Origin: Pontederia crassipes
Lineage: Eukaryota > Streptophyta > Magnoliopsida > Commelinales > Pontederiaceae
Assembly: GCA_030549335.1 (NCBI GenBank)
Contig: CM060187.1
Location: 7,812,001 to 7,876,000, forward strand
Direction: 5' to 3'
Length of the DNA: 64,000 nucleotides
Numbering within the stretch: the stretch's first letter is position 1; every line of letters begins with the position of its first letter. This document shows positions 11,961 to 22,280 of the stretch, one piece after another. The notes under the pieces are model-generated. The model did no database searches and was not told the origin of the DNA. It saw nothing but the letters and a program-made list of their open reading frames with translations. A program made the position numbers and the translations under genes.

Positions 11961-12451
11961 ACGTCTAGGCAAGCTCTTTTGAACGTTTTGCGGAAGCTTG
12001 CTTATGCCACTTTTTGTATGTCACAACTTTTGTATGTCACAACTTTTTGTATGTCACAACTCTTCGGTGGAGACGTTTGTGAACAAACGGGCATCTCAGC
12101 GTAACGCTCGATCGCTTGGGACGCTTTGGGACGCTCTTTTGTGGGTTGCCACCCCACGCTTGAGGCACGATGCTAGATTTAGGGAAGCTTGAAATCTTTG
12201 TTGAGTAAATAGGAATGATTACAACGCTTCGGGGGAGGACTAGCGGGTCTCCCCTACTATACCACCATTTCGGGTGGTAGAATTACGATGTGTGATGTGG
12301 AGGACCATCTCCGGGGGTGCACTTTTCTGGAATGCAAATTACAAAACTGCCACCATCACACTTAGAAAATAAACTAAGTACAAAAGTGAGTTGAAAAGGA
12401 AAATACATGGTAAGATAACTCGACGTGCCCCGGGGAGAAGCTCCCAGGACA
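11961..12451 (-). mobile_element. Probable 3' LTR of the chromovirus (outer end unresolved)
   Basis: On the minus strand, a purine run (GAGTGGGAGAGAA, 12452-12464) stands just after the pol stop and is followed by TGTCCTGGGAGC, the expected polypurine tract plus LTR start. The LTR boundary at 12451 is therefore fairly good; the far end (set at ~11961) is a guess because no second LTR copy is in the window. Three copies of a 16-base unit, TTTTGTATGTCACAAC, lie at 12012-12060. Confidence 0.45.
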
Positions 12452-12462
12452 TTCTCTCCCAC

Positions 12463-15432
12463 TCAAGTCAGCGACGTCCCTGGAGCTACGGCTTGAAATT
12501 CTTCAATCCTCTGCTTGAACTGCCACAAGTCTTCGGTTGTCTCCCAACTTGTGTCGGCGTCCGGTCTTTCGCTCCATCGAACAAGATACTCTTTCTTTCG
12601 ATTCTTCGTGCGGACGGCGAGTACTTCTTCAACTTGATCAGTAAACTGCTGACGGATGGCCGGCGGAGTGCGGTCTGAAACCCCACGCCCGGGATCTTCA
12701 GTGTCTTCAACAAAAGGCTTGAGCAGGCTGACATGGAAGACGGGGTGTTGTTGCATCTGAGGCGGGAGCTCCAACTTGTAGGCCACCTTGCCTACCTTCT
12801 TCAGGATCTTGAAGGGGCCCTCGTAACGCCTAACGAGGCCTTTGTGCAGATTCTTCCCACTTAGCCGAAGATGTTAGACCAGCTTCACCAGGACCAAGTC
12901 TTCGACTTCAAAGTTGACGTCCCATCGGGCGGTGTCCGCCCACTTCTTCATGCGCTTCGATGCCTTGTGCAAACATGCTCTCGCCATGTCGTTCTGCTCA
13001 TGCCATTCCCTCGCCATGCGGTGAGCGACGGGGACTTTGTCACCATAAGAAGTGGCGACGGCCTGGGGCGTCAGAGGTTGCTGCCCCGTCACTATCTCGA
13101 AGGGACTCCGATTGGTCGACTCGCTTCGTTGCAGGTTGTAGGAGAATTGTGCGATGTCGAGTAGCTTCGCCCAGTCCTTCTGATTGGCACTCACATAGTG
13201 CCGCAAGTAGATCTCCAGAATACAATTCACCCTCTCAGTTTGGCCGTCGGTTTGAGGATGAAGTGATGTCGAGAAATGCAGGTTGGAGCCCATCATCTTG
13301 AACAATTCCTTCTAGAAGTTGCCAACGAATTGCCCATCCCGATCGCTGACGATGCTTTGTGGTAGGCCCTAATACTTTACTACATGCTTCATGAATAACT
13401 CTGCAGCTTCAGTAGCAGGACAACTTGCGGAGCCGGCGGCGAAGATGGCATACTTGGAGAACCAATCGACGACCACCATGATGGTACCTGCCCCTTCAGA
13501 CTTGGGCAGACCCGTGATGAAGTTCATGGAGACATCCTTCCATGGACGCTCTGGGATAGGCAGGGGTTCCAGAAGTCCGCCGGGCGCTTGATTGAGGTTC
13601 TTGTCTTGCTGGCAAACAAGGCATGTCTTCGCGAAGGCTTCAATGTCGTCCTCCATCCTTGGCCAGAAGTAGTTGTCTTCGATGAGTGCCAAAGTGCGGC
13701 GGATGCCCGGATGTCCCGCCCACTTGGAGTCATGGCACTCTTGCATGATAGTGCGCCGCAAGTTGTCGAAGAGTGGAACGTATATGCGACGTTCCTTGGT
13801 GAAGATCAGCCCATCTTCTACCCAAAAGCGGCGTGTCTTACCCTCCTTCGTCTGCTCGAGCAAGTTCTTTGCCGTGGGATCTGAATCCAATCCCTTCTTG
13901 ATCCTCTCGATGAGGTCGTCCTGAGAGGAGCTCATGGCTGCCAATTCCGCGCGTCGGCTGAGGGCGTCGGCAACGACATTTGTCTTGCCAGGTTTGTACT
14001 CCAGGACATAGTCGAATTCCGCCATGAAATCTTGCCATCTTCCTTGCTTCGGCGAGAGCTTCTTCTGTGTCTCGAAGTAACTTGTCGCGACGTTGTCCGT
14101 CTTGATGTGAAATCGCGACCCGAGAAGGTAGTGCCGCCATGTTCTAAGGCAGTGAATCACCGCGGTCATCTCCTTCTCCTGAACAACGTAGCGCCGCTCC
14201 GTGTCGTTGAGTTTGCGACTTTCAAATGCCACGGGATGCCCCTCCTGCATAAGAACTCCTCCAATGGCATAGTCAGAAGCATATGTCTGTACCTCGTAGG
14301 ACTTGGTGTGGTCTGGCAGGACGAGCACCGGTTCCTCCTTCATGGCCCTCTTGAGGGTGTCGAACGCTTCCTGGCATGTCGGCGTCCACTCCCACTTCAC
14401 ATTCTTCGGAGGAGATTCGTCAAAGGGGTCATCACATGTGAATACCCCTTGACGAACCGCCTATAGTAGTTCGTCAGGCCAATGAACGAACGCATGTCGG
14501 GAACCCGCTTGGGCGGTTCCCACTCCACGATGGCCCGAATCTTCGCGCCGTCCATCTTCAACTTCCCACTTCCGACGACATGTCCCAAGAAGTGTACTTC
14601 CGGTTGAGTGAAGGCACACTTCTCCCGCTTGACATAGAGCTCGTTCTGCCGCAACACCTCGAACACTTGCCGAATGTGCTCGATATGCTCCTCCAAGGTG
14701 CGGCTATAGATCATGATGTTGTCGAGGTACACAACTACGAACCTGTCAAGGAATGGCTGCAATACATTATTCATGAGAGTACAGAAGGTCGCCGGGGCGT
14801 TGGTGAGGCCGAACGGCATCACGAGGAACTCGTAGGAGCCGTATCTTGTGACGCACGCCATTTTCTGCACATCCTCCTCCGTGATCCGGACTTGCCAATA
14901 GCCCGAACGAAGGTCCAACTTGGTAAACCATCTTGCACCGCCAAGTGAATCGAACAAATCCGCCACCAAGGGGATGGGGTACTTGTTCTTCACCGTAAGC
15001 TTGTTGAGCGCCCGGTAGTCAATGCACATCCGGAGGGAACCGTCATGCTTCTTCTGAAAGAGAACCGGGGCGTCGTATGGAGATTTTGAAGGCCGAACAT
15101 ATCCTGCATCCAATAGTTCGGTGAGTTGCTTACGGAGTTCTGCGAGTTCCGGAGGGGCGAGCAGATTGGGGACTCCATGTGGGGCTTTAGATCCTGGGAC
15201 CAAGTCGATGACATGGTCCACTTCACGCTTCGGAGGCAACCGCTTTGGGAGTTCCGGGGGCATGACGTCCGCAAAATCCTCAAGGGTTTCAAAGACTTTG
15301 GGAGGTGTTGGAGTGGAGGGCCCCGGATCTTCCAAGATGGCGGTCGCCAGGAAGGTGTGCTCCTGTTTGCACAATCCCTTCGCCACTTGCATGGCGGAGA
15401 GGGTCTTCTGTTTGAGGTCTCCGCCTGATTAA
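12463..15432 (-). pseudogene. Ty3/gypsy chromovirus pol fragment (RT-RNaseH-integrase-chromodomain)
   Basis: Minus-strand polyprotein in at least three pieces: RT (15392-14397), RNase H plus integrase (14400-13369), and integrase end plus chromodomain (13305-12463). RT shows GYWQVRI and FGLTNAPATF, but the catalytic YLDD reads YLDN (near 14720). RNase H starts YASDYAIGG, with the first catalytic Asp replaced by Tyr. Integrase keeps its HHCC finger (GHPG ... CLVCQQDK) and the HPQTDGQTERVN block. A chromodomain (EYLVRWSERPDADTSWE) ends the protein, placing it in the chromovirus branch. Frameshifts near 14400 and stops near 13370 and 12873 separate the pieces. Gag and protease are absent: sequence homology stops at ~15432, just upstream of the RT linker. 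The element is a 5'-truncated, inactive copy. Confidence 0.9.
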
Positions 15433-15941
15433 GAAACTATGAGGTTCAGCAATGTTCAGGAAATAAGAATGCAAGTTCAGGAATTTCGGCAATGTGTATA
15501 ATTATTTGCAATTTCAGCAATAAGCAATCAGAAATCTGAAAATTGCTTGCATGTTCACAAGATTTATGTACTATGAAAACATAGTAGACACTTTGTAGCA
15601 TAAGTGCATAATATGAAATTCAAAATTTAAAAAATAAAGTCAAGATTCAACAATGTTTCTACACAATATAAATTCATAAGGTACTTTGTAGCATAAGTGC
15701 AGAAATGTAGGAACAGAAGATTGAAGATGACAACTACAAAATCCAAGTTAAGAATACTAAAAAAAAGTTTTAGCAAAAGGAAATGAGAAAGAGCTAAAAT
15801 CTACTTTAAGCAAAGATAAGAAATCAGATAGACTATAAATAAAAAAATATTCATAGCACGATGAAGTATAGATAATGATTGTATAAACAAGACTTAGCTA
15901 GACCAAAAAGAAAGTCAAGTGTGACAAATCAAAACATATGT
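15433..15941 (-). other. AT-rich non-coding stretch between the primer site and the pol fragment
   Basis: No gag or protease where they would be expected. The unit CTTTGTAGCATAAGTGCA occurs twice (near 15591 and 15684). It could be the untranslated leader of the element whose primer site is at 15942-15958, later joined to the chromovirus fragment by a deletion. Confidence 0.35.
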
Positions 15942-15958
15942 CTTCGACAACGGTGCCA
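15942..15958 (-). other. Primer-binding site, tRNA-Asp type (minus strand)
   Basis: Minus strand reads TGGCACCGTTGTCGAAG, close to TGGCGCCGTTGCCGGGG, the complement of the 3' end of plant tRNA-Asp(GUC) used by Tat/Ogre/Athila-type gypsy elements. It sits a few bases after an LTR end (...CGTCGTATCA), as expected for a 5' LTR-leader junction. Confidence 0.6.
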
Positions 15959-15964
15959 AAAACT

Positions 15965-16360
15965 TGATACGACGAAAATCGTGTGATGTGAAGGGTTCAG
16001 AATAATAGATAACAATGCAATTCATATGAAATGGCTACGTATGATTACCCCTAGACATTTGTTTACCCTCACACAAGCGATTATCCCTACTTCACAAGAA
16101 AATATCAAATTAAGTTTTAAAATTTATAATTCATCAACACAATCATGACGAGATCCGTAAGTATACGATAGTTAGTGTAGTACTTGAGGGTCGATCCATA
16201 GGGACAAATCTTGAAAAATTCACGCTTGATTAAAATCATTTAAAAGGAAAAAGCTAAAGACTATGGGATTCAATTGAAATCAGAAAATGAAATATTACAA
16301 ATTAGAACTCACATCAAATAAAACTACTCTAACTTTTATGAGTTTTTAATGCAAAAGTAA
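15965..16360 (-). repeat. 3' part (U5 end) of a minus-strand gypsy LTR, split by a nested element
   Basis: On the minus strand this segment contains a 'CCCTATGGATCGACCCTCAAGTACTAC'-like block (near 16185-16205), common near the ends of Tat/Athila-like LTRs, and ends ...TCGTATCA at 15965 beside the tRNA-Asp primer site. The LTR resumes at 22281 beyond the inserted element. Confidence 0.5.
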
Positions 16361-17660
16361 TGATGCATGACATTTTATACATATTTATTTCATATCATTC
16401 AGTCTATTTTTCATAATTTTATTCTATTATAGATAAACTTTTCCTCATTTTTAATTAAAACTTTCAAAGAATCAGTTGATACCTAACTTGTTATTTTTAT
16501 TTCTGCAGCAGCCAACACGGTCCGCATTTGCTAGCAACACAACCCATGTTTCCTTCAACATGGCCCATGTTAGCCAGCAATCACCATATCTTCAAAATCT
16601 GAAAGATTGGGAGGAAATCACTATAACAATATAAAATATCCTCTATTATTAATAGCACGATTTGTGTTGTTAATTTCGCAAGATCTCCTCAACCAAATCA
16701 TTATATTTTGATTCATGCGGCATTGATTCACGTTGATTCTCAGGAGGCAGATGCATTTTCAACTATAAAAAGAGTTCCATATCACCTCACTTAGACATCC
16801 AAGTCTAGAATTCAAAAATCTATTGCAAAGGCAAGAAGAGAGAGCCTCTGGTCGTCTACTCGGTGGAGATTCTTCCAGAGGAGTTTAGATAATTTTGAAG
16901 AGATTATTTCTCCTTTTTTCCATCTTTTAATCTCTTGTTTTTCTCTCTACTGTTTCTTTATCTATGTAATAGAATTCTAATTAGGATCAATTTATGTTGG
17001 ACTTTGTTAGATCGTTGAATAAGATTTACTACTCTGAATATTCTGAATATGTAGGCTGATTTTAATGATATCTTCTGAGTACTCGATTTTAACTGGTTGG
17101 TATTATCGAGATTTATTCTTTTGATCTCTCTCAGTTGATTGATCTTTCGATAAGCATTTCATATCCCATCTCTATTTACTCGGTTGAGATTTAGAGATTT
17201 GTGAATCATTAATTCACTCGATTGAGGTGTTTTGAGAAAGAATTACATCGCTAAAGCATCTTATCAAAAGTTAGTTAGAGTTTGATTCGGTTGAATCTTC
17301 TCTTTCTAATATTGTGATAAGATAATTAGGTCATCTGGTTTGAGACCTTTACTTTTTGACATCCTTTTCATTAGAAAATTTGAATTTGTTTTAGATTTTT
17401 TATTGAAAGATATTGTTACCCTTATCTTGTCTGAACATTTCTAATTTATTTATTTTGAGACTTGAGGCTAGATCAATTTTAATCTTCTTTGTTTTATTTA
17501 TTTTGAACCAAATATTATCTCTTTTCCTCATCTGATTAAATTACGATAAAAGATAAAGATAGACTAGTCCTCATGGGTTCGACACTCTTTTCACTCTTTA
17601 TTACTTGATTCGACCTAGTGCTCTTGCTAGTATTTACGTTATACAAAAATTTTTGCATCA
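16361..17660 (+). repeat. 5' LTR of the non-autonomous element
   Basis: 1300 bp, TGATGC...GCATCA, matched along its full length by 20989-22276 with scattered substitutions and small indels. A TATAAAAAG box stands near 16770. The palindrome-related ACACGGTCCGCAT and ACATGGCCCATGT motifs occur near 16515-16575. Confidence 0.85.
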
Positions 17661-17666
17661 AGTTTT

Positions 17667-17683
17667 TGGCGCCATTGCCGGAG
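17667..17683 (+). other. Primer-binding site, tRNA-Asp type
   Basis: TGGCGCCATTGCCGGAG begins 7 bases after the 5' LTR and matches the tRNA-Asp(GUC) 3'-end complement at 15 of 17 positions. Both mismatches are G-to-A relative to the usual site. Confidence 0.75.
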
Positions 17684-17790
17684 ATTTTTCTATCTTTTTC
17701 TTACTTCATTGGTTCTTAAATATTCTAATCTTTCTCTCTTTTTCGTATGCCTCGTTGTGTTCTACATCTTAAACAGGTCGCATCATTTTG

Positions 17791-18235
17791 ACACGGTCCG
17801 TGCTTCTTTTATCATTTCTATTTTCCCCCTAAAATAGACTATTTTTGGAAGACGACCTGTGTCGACACTTCTGAAATGGTCCGCGTTTTCCCCATCTTCT
17901 AATGCTTTTGCGTTGCGCTAAAATTATTACGGTCAGCGTTTACTGTACACGGCCCGTGTAGTTATCCCGCGCTTTCTTGAACACGGTCCGTGTTCCCTTA
18001 TACACGGCCCACGTTTACCTTCTGTCTGCAATTTTTTTGGGGGCGACAAGTGTCGACTTTCCTAAAAATAAGACGCCCCGTGTTTGTTCAAAACAGTCCG
18101 CGTTCATTAGTACACCACTCATGTTCGACCTTCTCATTTCAATCTCCTCACAAAGACGGTGATTTGGAAAACGACATGTGTCGACTTTTCTAAAACACTT
18201 CGTGTTTGTTCAAAATGGTCTGCATTCTCTTTTCT
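17791..18235 (+). repeat. Array of ACACGG-N-CCGTGT palindromes and GTGTCGAC motifs in the leader
   Basis: Perfect odd palindromes GAACACGGTCCGTGTTC (17979-17995) and TACACGGCCCGTGTA (17946-17960), plus decayed relatives near 17791, 17875, 18075-18115 and 18200. GACACGACNTGTGTCGAC-like units recur near 17860, 18045 and 18173. They form alternating blocks between the primer site and the coiled-coil frame. Confidence 0.6.
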
Positions 18236-18565
18236 CTATTCATTTTTTGGCTCTCTATTATTCAAATTGCACTCTCAAACCTTTGAGCAACACATTTTTT
18301 TAAGGATCCACTTCTCTTTGATCTTGATATAGGAAAAAAAATTTGTTCAATTTTCAATGACGAAAAAGAACAAATTTAATAAACAATCCATGTCATCTGG
18401 AAAATCAGCAAAATAATTATCGAGGAAGAAACACAACTTGGAGACCCTTCAATATCAGAAATTATCCAAGTTGGTGTTACTCTGCCTAACACAAGTTACA
18501 ACAAGGAGGTTCAACAATTTTCATCAGAAGATATTTCAACTGACCCATTATCCTTTCTTACACAT

Positions 18566-19408
18566 ATGACAGGAATGTTGATAAACAAATTTTCTATGCA
18601 GGAAGAGTACATTCAGAATATGGAGAATCAGATCACTCAACTCACACAACACAACACAAAAATAAATGTTGCCATCAATTCATCAACTGAGTCAAGAACC
18701 AAATTAGAGGACATGTTTAAGCAATTCATATCTGCAATTGATAAGAGATTTTCTTTGCAGGATCAACTCATCCATAATTTGGAGATTCACTTGACGCAGC
18801 TGAAAGATCAAGCCAAGGTTCACGATGAGATTTCATCTTCATCGCATCCACCTGAGATTCAACAAAGGTTTGATGATATGCAGGTCAAATTTCAACTACT
18901 GGAGAAGGAAGTAACAAATTTATCTTCTTATTTGGCCCAATCTCAAAAGGCAAGCATTTTAGGTAGGCCGCCAATTTTCATGTGTCCTTGCCATCATCGA
19001 CAACCATATCAGAGACGATGAAAACTAAGAAGATATTATCAACAAAAGACATGGACTATGGAGTGGAGGATTACGGAGACAAGTCCGTACATAATCGAAA
19101 ATGGACAAGTCCGAAAGAGGAGTTCAACCTTAGAAGTACCATCTACCTCCATCATCGCATCTTCAAATCCACCACCACAAAAGGAGGTGATCGCAATACC
19201 GGCATCATCATCAGCAAGAACAACATCACGAGCACCAATGTCATCGAAAGAATGGCGACCAAAGAGCCCAATAGTAGAAATTGCAAAATCTCAAATCAAG
19301 GGTAAGGTAAAAATTACGGAGATGGCTTGCCAAAAATTGGTGACGGATGTGTGTTCATCCGCACTCATTGATTCTCACCATTATAAGCACATCATGATCA
19401 CATAATTC
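18566..19408 (+). pseudogene. Degraded coiled-coil (gag-like?) frame of the non-autonomous element
   Basis: The best frame (18566-19021, 151 residues) is rich in Gln, Asn, Leu and Ile and has two heptad-like blocks that resemble each other (YIQNMENQITQLTQ and LIHNLEIHLTQLKDQ), suggesting a coiled coil with an internal duplication. Overlapping open stretches to 19405 may be its frameshifted end. It has no zinc knuckle or catalytic motif. I do not recognise the family. A shortened gag is possible, but unsupported beyond its position after the leader. Confidence 0.4.
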
Positions 19409-20352
19409 GGGTGAGATTGTTCTTAATTGCAAAATTCGATCATGATCATAATGTTAATCCTTTTATTAAGGAATTTTTTTCTATTTCAGGTCAATTTAGT
19501 TTTTCTTAAAATAATTTTAGTTGTTAGATTGAGGCACTCATTTCATAGATAGAGAATTTTGAAAAAAAATGACCCAGGTGCATTTTGATATGGCTTGTGT
19601 TTTCAACATGGACTAACTACTCGATCTATTTTTGCATAAAGTTCTTTTTCAACATGATTCATGTACTTCATGATTCAAAAAAAAAATTTAAAAATTGCGC
19701 CAACAACCACATACCACTTTTATGACATAGCTCGGGCAGTCATTATAACTGATCGTATTGCAGCAAACGACCTTTTTCGGCGATCCAGAACCATCAACAT
19801 TTGTGCTCCACCATTGATCAATGTTTTGTCGTCATCATTTTTTTTTTAAATAATAGGTTGTGTCTCTCTGTTTCTTCTTTCTATATTTCTTAAGTCATTG
19901 TTCTGTTACAAACTTTACCTGACTAGGCTAGCACTGAGGACAGTGCTTAGTTTAAGCTTGTGAGAGTTGCATTGATGCATTTCTCATGTTTACTGCATTC
20001 ACATGTTTTATTATTTAGTAGTTGCATTTTTTTTGCCTTTACATGCATATCATCTAAAATCCAAAAAAAAATTAAAATTTTTAATATTTGGCATCAATTT
20101 TAAAAGACATCTAATTGACTTATAAAATTCTACGCTGAAGTTTCTATCGTCTCATTACCATAGTATTGGATTATTGGAAAAGTAGAATGATGCCAAATAG
20201 AAATATGATACCTGAACTACAATTCTTTATTTAGCTTGCTTTTATTTTAATTAGATTGGATTGAAGTAGTCTTTTATTAAATGCTTTAAGTACTTGTTGA
20301 ACTTTTGAAAAAAAAAACTTTCAAAGAAGTTGAATAAAATGAAATGTGTTAT

Positions 20353-20680
20353 CTCTAGCACCTTGGTGTGTTCGGGCCATTAGATCCGTCGGGGATTCTT
20401 GCCTGACGACCTAAGGCCAACTGGTCTGGGATCCGTCGATCGAAAACTTGTTACATGAACCACTTTGAGTAAGATGGAGAAACACACGAAAAAAGAAAAA
20501 AAATGTGTGAAAAAATGCAATGAATAAGTCATGAATGTTTCTCTGGCACCTTGGTGTGTTTGGGCAATTAGATCCGTAGGGGATTCTTGCATGATGATTT
20601 AAGGCCAATTGGCCTGGAAACCATCGATCGAAAACCCGCTACATAGACCACCTTGCGCAATATAGAGAAACACATGAATG
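20353..20680 (+). repeat. 188-bp direct duplication near the 3' end of the non-autonomous element
   Basis: A block beginning CTCTAGCACCTTGGTGTG (20353) recurs from 20541 as CTCTGGCACCTTGGTGTG. Both contain ATTAGATCCGT, GATCGAAAAC and GAGAAACACA in the same order. The copies have diverged and are separated by T/A-rich filler. Confidence 0.7.
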
Positions 20681-20988
20681 TTTGAATTGTTATAATAACA
20701 AGAAAATTAAGCTCAACTTGTACTTATGTTTTCAATATTAAGATTATTATATGATAATCTACAGTTTTTTTGTCAAGCTGAATCTAGAAATGTTTAAATA
20801 TGTTTAAGTGTCAAAAATTCTATGAGGCAGGGTCAAATCGCAAGAGGAGAGATGCTTTGGCAATGTGCGAAATAACAGTATTAGAAAAGCATTAGTCATT
20901 AGGTGAAGTTTATTGTGGAACCATTTTCACTCAGTTCTTACTTTGAAACTTGCTTGAGGACAAGCAATAATTCAAGCTTGGCAGAATT

Positions 20989-22276
20989 TGATGCATGACA
21001 TTTTATACATATTTATTTCATATCATTTAGTCTATTTTTCATAATTTTATTCTTATATATAAACTTTTCATCATTTTTAATTAAAACTTTCAAAGAATCA
21101 GTTGATACCTAACTTGTTATTTTTATTTCTGCAGCAGCTAACACGGTCCGCATTTGCCAGCAATACAACCCATGTTTTCTTCAACATGGCCCATGTTAGC
21201 CAGCAATCACCATATCTTCAAAATCAGAAAGATTGGGAGGAAATCACTCTAACAATATAAAATATCCATTATTATTAATAGCACGATTTGTGTTGTTAAT
21301 TTCGCAAGATTTCCTCAACCAAATCATTATGTTTTGATTCATGCGACATTGATTCACGTTGATTCTCAGGAGGCAGATGCATTTTCAACTATAAAAAGGG
21401 TTCCATATCACCTCACTTAGACATCCAAGTCTAGAATTCAAAAATCCATTGCAAAGGCAAGAAGAGAGAGAGCCTCTGGTTGTCTACTCGGTGGAGATTC
21501 TTCCAGAGGAGTTTAGATAATTTTGAAGAGATTATTTCTCTTTTTTTCTCTTATTTTTCTCTCTATTGTTTCTTTATCTATGTAATAGAATTCTAATTAG
21601 GATCAATTTATGTTGGACTTTGTTAGATCGTTGAATAAAATTTACTATTCTGAATATTCTGAATATGTATGCTGATTTTAATGCTATCTTCTGAGTACTC
21701 GATTTTAACTGGTTGGTATTATCGAGATTTATTCTTTTGATCTCTCTCAGTTGATTGATCTTTCGATAAGTATTTCATATCCCATCTCTATTTACTCAGT
21801 TGATATTTAGAGATTTGTGAATCATTAACTCACTCGGTTGAGATGTTTTGAGATAGGATTGCATCGCTAAAGCATCTTATCAAAAGTTAGTTAGAGATTG
21901 ATTCGGTTGAACCTTCTCTTTCTAATATTGTGATAAGATAGTTATGTCATCTGGTTTGAGACCTTTACATTTTGGCATCCTTTCTATTAGAAAATTCGGA
22001 TTTGTTTTAGATATTTTATTGAAAGATATTGTTATCCTCATCTTGTCTGAACATTTCTAATTTATTTATTTTGAGACTTTAGGCTGGATCAATTTTAATC
22101 TTCTTTGTTTTATTTATTTTGAACCAAATATTATCTCTTTTCCTCATCTGATTAAATTAAGATAAAAGATAAAGATAGACTAGTCCTCGTGGGTTCGACA
22201 CTCTTCTCACTCTTTATTATTTGATTCGACCTAGTGCTCTTGCTAGTATTTACGCTATACAAAAATTTTCGCATCA
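20989..22276 (+). repeat. 3' LTR of the non-autonomous element
   Basis: 1288 bp, same termini as the 5' LTR. Differences visible by eye are scattered base changes and a few short indels, so insertion is not very recent. An exact identity needs an alignment. Confidence 0.85.
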
Positions 22277-22280
22277 GTAA

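Larger units (their letters stand above)
16361..22276 (+). mobile_element. Non-autonomous LTR retrotransposon (LARD-like), nested, with target duplication
   Basis: Two LTRs (16361-17660 and 20989-22276) begin TGATGC and end GCATCA, a 6-bp inverted terminal repeat, and are flanked by GTAA on both sides (16357-16360 and 22277-22280). Length is 5.9 kb. A tRNA-Asp-type primer site follows the 5' LTR. The 3.3-kb interior has no RT, integrase or protease, only a degraded coiled-coil frame. Two Tat/Ogre-like GAGGACA-AGC...AAGCTTG motifs occur, near 19934 and 20957, the second just before the 3' LTR where the polypurine tract should be. Mobilisation would need enzymes from a related autonomous element (inference). 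Confidence 0.85.
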
